Positions 1 to 10,663 of a DNA stretch of 64,000 nt are shown here, one piece after another (within the stretch, counting starts at the first letter, position 1; every line of letters starts with the position of its first letter). The position numbers were made by a program, and so were the translations under genes. The notes under the pieces are model-generated. The model made no database searches. It worked only from the letters and a program-made list of their open reading frames with translations, and was not told the DNA's origin. Source of the DNA: Vicugna pacos (taxonomy: Eukaryota > Chordata > Mammalia > Artiodactyla > Camelidae); assembly GCF_048564905.1 (NCBI RefSeq), contig NC_133001.1, forward strand, positions 22,755,743 through 22,819,742, given 5' to 3'.

Positions 1-247
1 ACCAGCTGTGCCCACTGAGCCCTGTTCAAATTTCAAGTCTATGAACATAGTAAATGTCCTTATTTTAAGCTACTAAATTTTGAGTCAGTATAGTACACAG
101 CAATATATGGCTATAACATCTGCCTAACTTCACAGTATTGTACGTTCTAAATGAGATACCACATACAAAAATATATTGTGCACAGCTAAAAAACATATAT
201 GATTATTATTGCTTTTGTTTTTCTTATTATAACTCTTACTACTAAAA

Positions 248-398
248 ATATGGTCCACTGACCAGCAGCATCAGTGTCACCTGGGACAGGGTTAGAAATG
301 CAGAATCTGAGGCTCCACCCTAGATCTACTGAATCAGAGTCTGCACTGTAACAGGATCTACAGGAGACTCTTACGCGTATTAAGTTTGAGAAGCACAA
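248..398 (+). mobile_element. MER5-type hAT-Charlie non-autonomous DNA transposon
   Basis: The stretch follows the familiar MER5A/B consensus: 'agcagcatcagtgtcacctg', then 'gttagaaatgcagaatctga', 'ggctccaccc', 'ctactgaatcagag' and the terminal 'aagtttgagaagcac'. MER5 elements are short internally deleted hAT-Charlie relics that code for nothing and were mobilised by an autonomous Charlie transposase. Divergence looks high and the inverted ends are worn, as expected of an insertion from early placental evolution. A second copy lies at 63345-63522. Confidence 0.8.
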
Positions 399-1264
399 GT
401 ATAGACCATGGAACAGCTCCATGATTGTGTAGGGTATGTCCATGATCAATCTTATGTATCAGTTAGCCTAAGGGAATGGGTATCCTGTGGTTAGACACTA
501 GCTTCTTGTCTTCTATAGATAGACATGTTGAACCAGTAAGAAATCTGCATTTTCATGGGGAAATTCATGAGACATAAAAACCTTCAAAGCTCTGTCTCTT
601 TCAAGATGAGCGGAAGGCTGACAGAGACGACCCAGCGTGATCTGACAGATGGTGTATGTCAGATGGATGAGTGGATAAGAAGAAAAAGAGCCTTTCAAAG
701 TACCTGATTGTAGTTTTCGCTAAAAGCTGCCTTTAAATCAATTTTCCAGAGTCCAGTAGCTTCCATATGTTTTGGATTAAGGGCTCACTATTCCAGAATT
801 CTGCAGGTAATTGGCTAGCTGGATTGCCAATTACCTACATAGGTAAAAGTGAGCATCCCTGCCTGTGCTTTTACCAAATTAAAGTTGCTGGTTTGAGAAA
901 TAAACATAAGCCACTAATACGGCACTGTGAGATCAGAGTCTCTTCAAGTTTAATTTCACCTGGTGTGTCAGCTCCAAAATTTTCAATTAGATCTTAATTT
1001 CTAACTCTGTTTGGCCCTTACCCTTAAACTAAACATTAGTTTATATATGTTTACTAAGAAAAATAAATGTACAAGAATTTTTATCATTGCTTAATCTAAA
1101 CATTATTAAAGAGACACCAGAAAAATAACTAGGACTCTAAAAACAGCAAACATTTTTGAAAGTGGGAGAAAAGAAAAGCTGAGCCCATACGTTTCTCTTA
1201 AAATGGGTTTTAAAATATCACATCCTTTTTAATCATCACCATCATAATAATAAACTTCATAATT
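399..1264. other. Unannotated stretch
   Basis: I see AT-rich single-copy sequence with no long frame, RNA gene or repeat phrase that I recognise. Confidence 0.5.
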
Positions 1265-1415
1265 ATTGGGTATTTTACAGCTTCCTGGTTGGCTTTTTCC
1301 ACAGCCTGTGAGATTAGCAGGCCTCTATTTCCTCTGTCTTACAGATGAGGAAGGTGAAACGAAGAGCAGAGAAGAAATCAATACAGGTAACATCACTAGT
1401 TAGCTCTTTTATGGT
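1265..1415 (-). mobile_element. MIR SINE remnant
   Basis: The core phrase of a reversed MIR is visible: 'cttacagatgaggaaggtgaa' (read in part), followed by a worn 'catcactagttagc' matching the usual 'cacacagctagtaag' segment. MIR is an ancient tRNA-derived SINE shared by all mammals, moved by L2 machinery. Only the middle survives. Confidence 0.5.
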
Positions 1416-1607
1416 TGAGGACAAGCTATGTTCATATGTCCTAATTTCTTAGAGGAATATTCTCCTATGGGAAATAGAAGAGGGGCCTTAATTTCACATA
1501 TAAGTTATGGCTAAAATCACACAGTATGGAACATAACCATGGTCTCTATAGGGTGTTATCCTATTCCTAGAGGACTTTCTGTGATGAGAGAAATGCTCCT
1601 TTACAAA

Positions 1608-1870
1608 GTTTTAATTGAAGTATAGTTGATTTACAGTATTATATTAGTTTCAGATATACAACATAGTGATTCAATATTTTTATAGATTATACTCCATTTA
1701 AAATTATTATAAAATATTGGCCATATTCCCTTGTACTGTACAATATAGCCTTGTAGCTTATGTATTTTATACATAGTAGGTTGTACTTCTTAATCCCCTG
1801 TCCCTTCCTTGTTCCTCCCCACTTCCCTCTCCCCTCTGGTAACCACTAGTTTGCTCTCTGTATCTGTCAG
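1608..1870 (-). mobile_element. L1 3' segment (3'UTR) of a 5'-inverted L1
   Basis: Read on the minus strand this is L1 3'UTR. On the plus strand it shows 'attgaagtatagttgattta', 'acaacatagtgattcaat', 'cttgtagcttatgtatttta' and 'ggtaaccactagtttgctct'. The same text in the same order occurs in the uninterrupted copy at 31448-31720. Immediately to its right the preceding part of the same element (ORF2 end and start of the 3'UTR) runs in the opposite direction, so the two pieces together make one 5'-inverted insertion. No long poly(T) remains at the left end, which suggests an older copy. Confidence 0.8.
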
Positions 1871-2192
1871 AAAGTCTAAATAACAAATACTGGTGAGGAT
1901 GTGGAGAAGAGAGAACAGAACTCCTATACACTGTTGGTGGGAATAGAAATTGGTAGAGTCATCATGGAAAACAGTATAGAGATTCTTTAAAACACTAAAA
2001 ATAGAACTTCTATAATATGATCCAGCAATCCCACCCCCAGGTATCTATCTGAGGAAAAGGAAAACACTAATTGAAAAGACACATGCACCCCAATGTTCAT
2101 AGCAGCATTATTTACAATAGCCAGGACATGGAAGCAACCTATGTGTCTATCAACAGATGAATGGATAGAGAAGATGTGGTGTGTATTTATAT

Positions 2193-2229
<37 letters not shown>

Positions 2230-2396
2230 GGAATACTATTCAGCTGTAAAAAAGGATGAAATTTTGCCATTTCAAAAACGTGGCTAGACCTGGAGGATAT
2301 TACACTTAGTGAAATAAGTCAGAAAAAGACAAATATACTATGTTATCACATATATGGAATATAAAAAAATAAAATAAACAAATGAATATAACAAAT
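1871..2396 (+). mobile_element. L1 inverted 5' segment (ORF2 C-terminal region)
   Basis: Plus-strand L1 covering the last part of ORF2 and the beginning of the 3'UTR: 'actggtgaggatgtggagaa', 'acactgttggtgggaat', 'ccagcaatcccac', 'agcagcattatttacaatag', 'gtggaatactattcagctgt', ending at 'gaatataacaaatagaaa'. That end is where the minus-strand 3'UTR piece at 1870 begins in element order, so the junction loses few if any bases. This is the arrangement expected from twin priming during reverse transcription. An (AC)n tract has grown inside it. The frame is broken and not functional. Confidence 0.8.
2195..2227. repeat. (AC)n microsatellite, about 16 units
   Basis: A perfect AC run inside L1 sequence, just upstream of 'gtggaatactattcagc'. 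The L1 copy at 31448-32077 has a CA/TA tract at the same element position. Confidence 0.95.
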
Positions 2397-2429
2397 AGAA
2401 ATGATAGGAATAATTTTTACCTGCCCTGT

Positions 2430-2545
2430 TCACCACTTCCTGCATGTGGCTACTGACTACTTGAAATGTGCCTACTGTGACTAAGGAACTGAATTTGGGG
2501 GTTTATTCTATTTTAATTAATTTAAATTAAATTTAACTTTGTTCT
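2430..2545. mobile_element. Possible hAT-like DNA transposon fragment
   Basis: 'gtggctactgactacttgaa', 'atgtgcctactgtgactaag', 'gaactgaattt' followed by a TTTAAATTAA-rich run resembles the common mammalian repeat with 'tagccacatgtggcta' ends. Only part is present, and I cannot name the family. Confidence 0.35.
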
Positions 2546-3825
2546 GAAGAATAGGAGCATGAAAGGCTGAGAGTCAGGCTTTAGAAAACTCATCCTCCAA
2601 CTCTGATTTCTAGCTATCTTCTTGCACAAAGCACCCTGAACCATCTACAAAGATACCAGGGGGAAAAAAAAAGGAAAGTAGTGTAGTGGCTAGAGGCCAA
2701 TGAGCTCAGAGTCTGAGGAATCAGATTAGAGTCCTGAACCCTGCTCTCTCCTTTGAAAAAGTAAGAAAATTATAGTAAATAAGTTCTAAAGCACTTTCTA
2801 GTTATAAAATTATGTGATTTTAGCTAGATCTCAATTGGTTTCTCCCAACCCCTCTCTCTTCCTTATCTTCTCTCTCTTTAACATCATCTTGAGATTCTTT
2901 CTAAGCTCTCCAAATTCAAAAACACCATTTCTAATGGGAAATTTCATGTTCCCCTTTCATAAGCCAATTAAGAATAATTTTCCTGTGGTTATCATTTTGC
3001 ACTTTAAAAGAGCTAGGTAGTATACTCATCCAGCTTCTGAGATACGGCAAAAGCAATTAATTCAAAGCATGATTTTGTTCTTCCTATTCTCTTGCCCTTT
3101 CAGAGTCATGAATCACAGTTATTTGGACCTGGTACTTATACTTGCTTTGCCTTAGGATGTTCCAATCTTTTTTTCACAACGGTCTCTTCCACAGCTACTC
3201 TAAAAAATATGCTCTATGCCCTAGGCAGCTCTCTTTTTTCTTACTTCACATTAAATGCAAAAGGGAAATAGTGATATAAAACCCTCCATTTCCTGATAAC
3301 TTCTCTTTAATTCTCTACTCTTTAACTTTACTAGGGCTACTTTTCTCTCATGTACATTTCAAGTACATTTCGTTAGTAAGACTCTGGTCTGAATGACATA
3401 TATTTCTTTTCCCATCCTTAATTATCCTTTTAAGTTGTTTCTGTTCACTCTCAATCCATCTCTTTTCCTATCAGCCTTCTTGGATTAAAAATAAAATAGT
3501 TATTCATCAATTTCAATCACATCATTTTAGTTTCCTGTGCTCTTCCGCTAACATTCAGATTGAACCCAATTTAAGAAAATTTGCATCTCTTCCATTTGAA
3601 CAAATGTGCTTGGGGGTTTAAAGTAATTTTGAAGATGCTTCAATTTTTGAAAACAGATTTTCTACAAAGTATTAAATCCTATGAAACATATTTAGGGCAC
3701 TAATTTTCTCAAAGTCACTATCAGTATGTTTCCTACTATTCTTGTTTTTTAGAATGTTGATATTTAAAAACAGGAAATAGATTTTTAAAAAAATATCAAA
3801 GATTTCATTCTTTTGCTCTAGATGT
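2546..3825. other. Unannotated stretch
   Basis: Mostly unique, AT-rich and pyrimidine-rich sequence. The 68-codon frame near 2814 has no features of a protein, and I recognise no repeat. Confidence 0.5.
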
Positions 3826-3918
3826 TTATGGGACAGTATTACCAAACTGAACTTGGGTTTGACCCACCATGCAGCAAAGCCAATTTACTGACATGGAGTT
3901 GTGATGAAAGAAAGTACA
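3826..3918 (-). mobile_element. Fossil ERV LTR, 3' end piece (LTR family A)
   Basis: On the minus strand this is the terminal part of an LTR and adjoining sequence, ending about 'cccaagttcagtttggta'. It joins in element order to the piece at 6212-6822; an L1 insertion separates them. I recognise the LTR type from artiodactyl genomes but cannot assign its class. It is old and non-functional. Confidence 0.55.
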
Positions 3919-5285
3919 TGTCATCTGCATATAGTGACAATTTTACCTCTTCTTTTCCAATTTGGATCCATTTTGTTTCATATCTCTCTTGTCTGATTGC
4001 TGTGGCTAGGACTTCCAAGACTATGTTGAATAGGAGTGGTGATAGTGGGCAGCCTTGTCTTGTCCCAGATTTTAGTGGGAAGCTTTTGAGTTTTTTACCA
4101 TTGAGTACTATGCCGGCTGTAGGTTTGTTATATATAGCTTTTATTATGTTGAGATATGCTCCCTCTATACCCACTTTGGTGAGAGTTTTTATCATAAATG
4201 GGTGTTGAATTTGGGATAGACTGGGATTTCAAAATTGTAGAACAGATAAACAAGATTACACTGTATAGCACAGGGAAATATACACAAAATGTTATGATAA
4301 ATCACAGAGAAAAAAATGTGACAATGAGTGTGTATATGTCCATGTATGACTGAAAAATTGTACTGAACACTGGAATTTGACACAACACTGTAAAATGATT
4401 ATGAATCAATAAAAATGTAAAAAAAAAAAAAGCTTTTTCTACATCTATTGAGATGATTACGTGGTTTTTGTCCTTTCTCTTGTTGATGTGTATGTCAACC
4501 CACCCTTGTGTCCCTGGGATGAACCCCACTTGATCATGATGTATAATCTTTTTTATGTGCTGTTGGATTCTATTTGCTAATATTTTGGTAAAGATTTTTG
4601 CATCTATGTTCATCAGTGATATTGGTCTGTAATTCTCTTTTTTTGGTAGAGTCTTTGCCTGGTTTTGGTATCAGGGTGATGGTGGCTTCAAAGAATGAGT
4701 TTAGGAGTATTCCCTCCTTTTCAATCTTCTGGAGTAGTTTGAGAAGGACTGGTATGAGTTCTTCTTTGTATGTTTGGTAGAATTCCCCAGTGAAGCCATC
4801 TGGTCCTGGACTTTTATTTGTAGGGAGGTTTTTTATTGCTAATTCGATTTCATTTCTAGTGATTGGTTTCTTCAAGTGGTCACTTTCTTCTTGACTCAGT
4901 CTTGGTGCACTGTATGTTTCCAGAAACTTGTCCATCTCCTCTAGGTTATCCATTGTGCTTCCATATAGTTTTACATAATATTCTCATATGATATTATGTA
5001 TTTCTGTTATTTGTTGTAATTTCTCCATTTTCCTTTCCTATTTTGCTTATTTTTGCTCTCTTTTTTCTTTTTTGTGAGTTTGGCCAGAGATCTGTCGATT
5101 TTACTTACTCTTTAAAAAATAAGCTTTAGGTTTGATTGATTTTTTCCTTTTTGTTTTTTTTTTTACTCTCTATTTTACTTATTTCCTCTGTGATCTTTAT
5201 TATTTCCTTCCTTTTGCTGACTTTTGGGGGTTTTTTGCTCTTCTTTTTCTAATTCTTTTAGCTGGTGGATTAGATTGTTTATTTG
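3918..5285 (-). mobile_element. L1 inverted 5' segment (ORF2 reverse transcriptase region)
   Basis: Minus-strand L1 ORF2. Translated pieces include '[20 protein letters not shown]' (the start of the reverse transcriptase domain), '[16 protein letters not shown]', '[20 protein letters not shown]' and the catalytic 'LSLYADDM', where the element stops at 3918. The frame is broken by stops and by an L1 3' end inserted at 4213-4431. This piece runs opposite to the 3' end at 5286-6052, and roughly 1 kb of ORF2 between the two is missing. The pair is best read as a single twin-primed plus-strand insertion with a deletion at the inversion junction. Confidence 0.8.
4213..4431 (+). mobile_element. Nested short L1 3' end with poly(A)
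   Basis: The final 200 or so bases of the camelid-type L1 3'UTR: 'gactgggatttcaaaattg', 'gtatagcacagggaaatata', 'gacaatgagtgtgtatatg', 'gtaaaatgattatgaatcaa', then a poly(A) of about 12. It interrupts the minus-strand ORF2 exactly between 'gggtgttgaattt' and 'gctttttctac'. The matching L1 at 58620-58660 shows the undisturbed target. No target-site duplication is visible and about 7 target bases are missing. Confidence 0.85.
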
Positions 5286-6052
5286 TCAGAATGCCATCAT
5301 TCAAAAGTCCACAAGTGACAAATGCTAGAGAGGCTGTAGAGAATAGGGAACCCTCCTACACTGCTATTGGGAATGCAGTATGGTGCAGCTACTTTGGAAA
5401 ATAGTTTGGAGATTCCTCAAAAGACTAGGAATAAGACTTACCATATGACCCAGTAATCCCACTCCTAGGCATTTATCCCAAAGGAACCCTACTTCAAAAA
5501 GACACCTGCACCCCAATATTCATAGCAGCATTATTTACAACAGCCAAGACATAGAAACAGCCTAAATGTCCATCAGCAGATGACTGGATAAAAAGATGTA
5601 TATTTAAACAATGGAATGCTATTCAGCCATAAAAACCGACAACATAACGCCATTTGCAGCACCATGGATGCTCCTGGAGAATGTCATTCTAAGTAAAGTA
5701 AGCCAGAAAGAGAAAGGAAAATACCATATGAGATTGCTCATATGTGAAATCTGAAAAAAAAAAAGAACATAAATACAAAACAGAAACAGACCAATAGACA
5801 TAGAATACAAACTTGTGGTTGCCAGGGGCACAGGGGGTGGGAAGGGACAGACTGGGATTTCAAAATGTAGAACAGATAAACAAGATTATACTGTATAGTA
5901 CAGGGAAATATATACAAGATCTTGTGGTAACTCACAGCAAAAAAGAATGTGACAATGAATATATGTATGTTCATGTATAACTGAAAAATTGTGCTCTACA
6001 CTGGAAATTGACAGAACATTGTAAACTGACTATAACTCAATTTTAAAAAAAG
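5286..6052 (+). mobile_element. L1 3' segment (ORF2 C-terminus and 3'UTR)
   Basis: Plus-strand L1 from the ORF2 C-terminal region ('aaaagtccacaagtgacaaa', 'acccagtaatcccactccta') through the 3'UTR ('agactgggatttcaaaatgt') to 'actcaattttaaaaaaa'. It is the non-inverted half of the composite insertion that begins at 3918. The sequence is close to the copies at 41202, 47418 and 60136, so it belongs to the same recent family. Its ORF2 frame is disrupted. Confidence 0.85.
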
Positions 6053-6211
6053 GGAACTACATCTGTCAAAGAGCAGGATCTCATTACTTATTGGTTGACT
6101 GAAATGTGTCAGATGTCTCTATTTGTGGTCTGTTATACTAGGTCAGTGATTCTTGTCATGTGAATTTCATGTTGAGACTAATAGAACTAATGAATGAACA
6201 ACAACAACATA
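6053..6211 (+). other. Non-L1 tail of the L1 insertion, possible 3' transduction
   Basis: About 150 bases that are not L1 lie between the L1 tail at 6052 and the point where the interrupted LTR resumes at 6212. The stretch ends A-rich ('gaacaacaacaacataaaaa'). The presumed target duplication flanks the whole unit (3906-3918 and 6212-6224, 11 of 13 bases equal), which places this stretch inside the insertion. Downstream genomic sequence carried along by read-through of the L1 poly(A) signal would explain this. A separate later insertion is the alternative. Confidence 0.45.
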
Positions 6212-6822
6212 AAAAGACAGTACAGTGTTTATTTGCAGGGCACAAAGCAAGGAATACACACAGCTCATGCTCGAAAGACCTGAGCTCCCCAGTGGCTTTA
6301 AGGGAAGGGTATTTAAAAGCAACAGTTGGGGTAAGGGCTGCAGGGTACATGACTTGCTTTTGATTGATTGGTAGTGACATAACAGGGTGATGTTTCAGGA
6401 ATTTTAACCATCAACTTTCTGGTTCCAATCAGTCTGGGGTCTAATGCTTGTGCTCAGCATGTAGTCATCATACCCCACCTGGTTGGGGGTCTTAGGTCAT
6501 ATAGAGCAACCCAAAGATGTGTGTCAGATTGTTATGCACATCCCTTGAGGAGGAATTAGGACCCTGTTTTATTGCTGAACTATTGTCATTACTTTTCTCG
6601 TTAACTGCTTTTCCTTTGTTTCTGCATTCCCTCATTTCCCTAATTAGTAACTGCTTGTGCCTGCTCTTTGGAACTTAGGGAAGGCCTACAAGACTAAAGC
6701 CTTTTCCTACAAACTTGAAACGGGGAATATGGTAGGGCTTTTCTACCTCGAAGGGCCCTGCAGGGTCCTGCTCGGTTTCAGTCCCTGATTTTCTTTGATA
6801 CTCCTTAACCCTGAGGGGAACA
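6212..6822 (-). mobile_element. Fossil ERV LTR, main body (LTR family A)
   Basis: Minus-strand LTR beginning near 6822 with TG ('tgttcccc') and carrying an AATAAA signal close to its 3' side near 6228. With the piece at 3826-3918 the LTR is about 700 bp. A further partial copy lies in plus orientation at 8370-8648. I see no retroviral gene attached, so it is treated as a solo or truncated LTR. The class is not assigned. Confidence 0.6.
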
Positions 6823-6825
6823 GGT

Positions 6826-7279
6826 TGTGAAATAAAGCTCGTATTTTATAGCAAGACAAGAAAAATTTAAACATGAATTCTTCTCTGCCCCTTGGCCTCC
6901 TCCCTCCCTGCTCTGTGCATTGTACAGCTGCATTATGCATTCACAAAACCCTCCCATCAGCAGGAATACCTCCTCAACCATAAAGAGCAACATTCTCCCA
7001 GCCTCAACAAGACAATTCCTTAAAAGATAACATTCCTTCTTAATCTTGTAAGGGGTCATTTGACCCACAAGGCTGGCACTTAGATCTGGATTATGTAAAC
7101 CATTAATAAGAAGTCATTTGATATACAACTCTCTGTCTCAAAAAACTTACATAACGGCGCCTTGATTTCTAACAGGTGGAACAGTTCTCAGAGCTTTCTG
7201 AGATGCTCTTCCCGGGTTATAATCCTCAAATTTGGCTCAAATAAAATGTTCCATTTCTTTCATAGATCAACTAATTAAC
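6826..7279 (+). mobile_element. Fossil ERV LTR (LTR family B, copy 1)
   Basis: About 450 bp starting 'tgtgaaataaag', with a TATA-like 'acttacataac' region, an AATAAA signal near 7239 and an end near 'ttcattgaca'. It matches the copy at 10664-11118 over its whole length ('agaaaaatttaaaca', 'caacattctcccag', 'cagagctttctgaga'). It sits four bases from the oppositely oriented family A LTR. The class is not assigned. Confidence 0.7.
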
Positions 7280-8369
7280 TTTTCATTGACAAAGGGCAGG
7301 ACAAGGAAGGGAATAAAGTTTTGGATAGAGAGGTTAATCATAAACTCAGCAGGAGAACTCAGTTTCAACAGTAGAAACAGCATCTAAATTTAACCCATAG
7401 TTTCACAAGATTCAAACTGGCATTAATACATCTCCATCTGGAAGAATTTGGGGAGAAATAAGGTGAGTTTTAGAGGTTTCCAGATCAATTAGGCCTAGAA
7501 AGGATCTTCAGGAAAAATCCAAACTAATTTAGATCCCTGAGAATCTTACACCCAGCCTAGAGCTAACTGAGGAAATCACTATCTCTATGGACCTAAACAG
7601 GTTCTAGAGAGTGTAGGACGGTGGGGACAGCTGTGCCCTGGCCTCCAGCTCTCTTAATGTGTCTCACTTTAGCCTCCCCTGCTCTTTATGCGAAGTTCAG
7701 TCCAAAGTGCTAGGGAGCTCAGAATTCCTACGAATAATGCTTTAAGTTTGAATAATCAATAGCTATGTTTCTATGGCCCCCTATCTCAGCCTCACAAGAA
7801 TTCTAGTTCTTTCAGGCATTTTCTCCTTTCTCATTTATCAAGTTCTCTCTCATGCTTTGAATACTTAAGAAACCCATGTGACCCTGTTTGCCCTCAGAGT
7901 TCATCGCAAAACATTTCCTTTTGCACAACTGACGCTTACTGACTTGGAATAAGAAAAACTTGCCTCTAGTGAGGGCAACTATTTTTATTGTTTTCCCTCT
8001 GAACCAGCTCTGCTTTGTCAGCCAAAACATTCGTATCCTTTTCATTCTGCCCTTTAATATCATATTTCTCTAATGGTATCACCTGTATCTTCTCCATCCT
8101 CCAGGCACAGCCTGAGGGAGCAGCCGCATTTGGCCTATGAAACAAAGGATTCCGAATCCATATTCCAGGTGTGACTGCCCACTCCTTTTAGAGGTCCTCT
8201 CAACAACCCCCTGCCCCAGGCCCCATCAGTTTGTTTCATCAATCACCACCCTGGGCCAAGCTTCCTTTGTCATCCTTTATTCCCCAAACTCATATGCCGC
8301 TTCCCATGTCCCTGGATAGGAGCCACTGCCCTGTGCTACCCCACTTCACTCCTGAATGCTTTATATGGA
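7280..8369. other. Unannotated stretch between LTRs
   Basis: I could not find a convincing retroviral gene or a named repeat here. It may contain decayed ERV internal sequence, but nothing I see proves it. Frames are short. Confidence 0.4.
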
Positions 8370-8648
8370 TCCCTGGAACTCACATTCTCTGAGTAGTGGT
8401 GATACCGACCAGGACTCTGTTGGGTCCTCCCTGGTACAAATCTTTCCACGTTCCTTGTTTCTTGTTTGTAGGAAATAGGCTTCATTCAGCCTCCTTGACC
8501 TTCCCTGAGTTCCAAAGGGCAGATTCAAACAGTTGCTAATCAGGGAAGGGAGGGAACGCAGAAATAAGGGAAAACAATCAGGAAACAATAGTGCAGCCTT
8601 GGGGCAGGGTCCTGGTTACCAAGGTTGCCCATAGGATCATATCCCTGT
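8370..8648 (+). mobile_element. Fossil ERV LTR fragment (LTR family A, plus orientation)
   Basis: The run from about 8455 matches the minus-strand LTR at 6212-6822 when that is reverse-complemented: 'ttccctgagttccaaag', 'gggaagggagggaa', 'cagggtcct'. It is therefore a partial member of the same family in the opposite orientation. The left limit is uncertain. Confidence 0.55.
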
Positions 8649-8649
8649 C

Positions 8650-9130
8650 CCTCCCTTGAATAGAAACCAGTTACTCTTATCTAAGTCTCAGGAGGCAAAG
8701 AGAAGAAAACTAGAACTGGTTAGAATGTACAAAGCCCAAGAAGTCAAACGATTGACTTCCAAGTGACCTTGAGGCTCATTATGTAGTTATTGTAATGCAT
8801 TAGCTAAGTCACACACCCACCAGAGCCATGATAGTTGACAACTGCCATGACAACAACCAGAAGAGCCCACTACAAGGATGGAAAAGAAGGGCAATTGGCT
8901 CCAGCATACCTGGAACCAGGACCTGACGGCAGAAGCCTCCCATAAAAGTCCACATGGCCCGAGCCGCAGCTGGAGCTGTTGCTACCCACCAAGATGCTCC
9001 CTGCTAGAGCATCTCTTCCTCGCTAGAGCACTTCCTTTCCTTTTCCTCTTCTGAGCAACAAAGCAGCTGTTCACTTCGTCCCTCTGCCTCTACTGCACAA
9101 ATGCCTTCACAGCTGGCGACAAGGACCCAC
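8650..9130 (+). mobile_element. Fossil ERV LTR (LTR family C, probably class I)
   Basis: LTR-like organisation: 'gcattagctaagtcacac', 'ccataaaagtccacatgg' (TATA-type box near 8941), a C/T-rich 3' part, and 'ggcgacaaggaccc' near the end, a typical gammaretrovirus-like LTR boundary phrase. No internal genes are recognisable. Confidence 0.55.
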
Positions 9131-9234
9131 ACTTTGGTGGGCTTCCTAATTTAGGGGTCTCTCTATCTACTAACAGTGGATCTTAGTATATTTTCAACAT
9201 TTTCCCCAAATTTATTGTTTATCATCAGCCCTCG

Positions 9235-9762
9235 ACAGTGTAGGAGTTCAGAACAAGCCTCCTCAAAATGTGTCACTTTTGCATGACGATTATTTTGAGA
9301 TAAAGGTTATAAAGACCCTGTGGGTCCAAGAGAAACTACTGCCCCTCCCTTAACTACCTACAAGAATTTAAATAGGGGATTTTTTTTTTCCCCAGAAAGC
9401 GTTATTACCAGAGATAAATTTTATGTAAGTGGCCCCATCTGTATGGCAGGGCAAACATCTAATGATCAAACATCTACTCTCCTTGTTTTCCTGTGAATGA
9501 CCCTCCTGTCCTTGGAAGCTTTAGACCTCCATCCCATTTCTTAGCTACGGAAGGACAACAGACCTTACTTTACCTTTCTGCCTTTGAACCTCTCATGTAT
9601 GTGGGATCTCTGATGCTCACATGTATGTACGGTTCCCATACAAACAAAACTAAATTTTATTTTCTCCTATTAATCCGTCTCATGTCAATTCAACTTTGAG
9701 ACCAGCCGGAGGAACCTAGAAGAGTAAAGTTTTCTTCCTCTTCAACACAGAAATCTGTTCAA
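9235..9762 (+). mobile_element. Fossil ERV LTR (LTR family D)
   Basis: Recognisable LTR phrases in order: 'cagaacaagcctcctcaaaa', 'aatttaaatagggga', 'ctcctattaatccgtctcat', 'gaccagccggaggaacctag'. The layout (polyadenylation region near 9650, GA-rich end) fits an ERV LTR of about 500 bp. The family is recalled by phrase only. Confidence 0.5.
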
Positions 9763-9892
9763 CCTTTGGAAAACATTTCCTTTTTGACTAGGTGAACTCT
9801 GGTTTTCCTTTCCAGAGGTTGGCAAGGTTTCCCCCTTTCTCCCCATTTGATATTTATTATTCTTTCTGTCTCTTGCCACACTTGCTGTGAAA

Positions 9893-10095
9893 CATGGTGA
9901 TTATAAGCACAGAATCAAAGTGTAACTACTAAGGTTAAATTCTTGCTCTACCCCTAACTCTGTGCTCTTCCACAAATATTTTCTCAGTTTGCCTCAGCTT
10001 CCTCATTTTTAAAATGACAAAAGCACCTTACTCAAAAGAATGTTTAAGCCTTATGAAGATTAAATTAATATGTGCAAAGTATTTAAAAGAGTTAC
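9893..10095 (+). mobile_element. MIR SINE
   Basis: A good MIR in consensus order: 'gtgattataagcacagaatc', 'ttgcctcagcttcctcattt', 'ttaaaatgacaa', 'ttatgaagattaaattaat', 'gtgcaaagtatttaaa'. Its presence between the two family B LTRs argues that those LTRs are separate insertions and not the ends of one provirus. Confidence 0.75.
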
Positions 10096-10663
10096 TGATT
10101 TAAAGTATATCTGACTCACTTTTATTACTCAGTTAAGGTTCTGAGAAGGCCTGAAATTAAATAACAGTTTTATTCATCCTTCCAAGTATATTTAACCTTA
10201 GAACATCTCTCTCTTTCTCCTTTTTTTTTTTTTTTAAATGTAACTCTTACTGTGTTTTCCTGAAAACCTCATTACTGAGAACTCAATTTGGGAGACCCTG
10301 ATCTTGAGTTTTAAATAAAAACAAATAAAAGCCCTAGAAAGGTGAAATGACTACAGAAATATGATGATGATTAATGCAGACAAATCCTAAATTAAAACCC
10401 AGGTCTCCTGGTACTCAAGATGCTAGAATTTGATCCATAAAGAAGGAAGTGTAAAAGGGTCTGTAGGTGTTAAATGAGACTTCTTTTTAAAATAATCAAT
10501 TCTGCACAAATGCTATTTCAAATCATCTTCCAAAAAAGAAATAATTGAACACTACTTGCTTTCTTTTTCTGGTATCAGTAAGTGTTTCTGTCTTTCATCG
10601 TGCAATTGATTAATTTTCAGTCATTCCTCAAAAAATATGCTATGTTATATATTAATATATATG
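10096..10663. other. Unannotated stretch
   Basis: AT-rich unique sequence with a poly(T) of about 15 near 10221. No repeat or frame is recognised. Confidence 0.5.
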
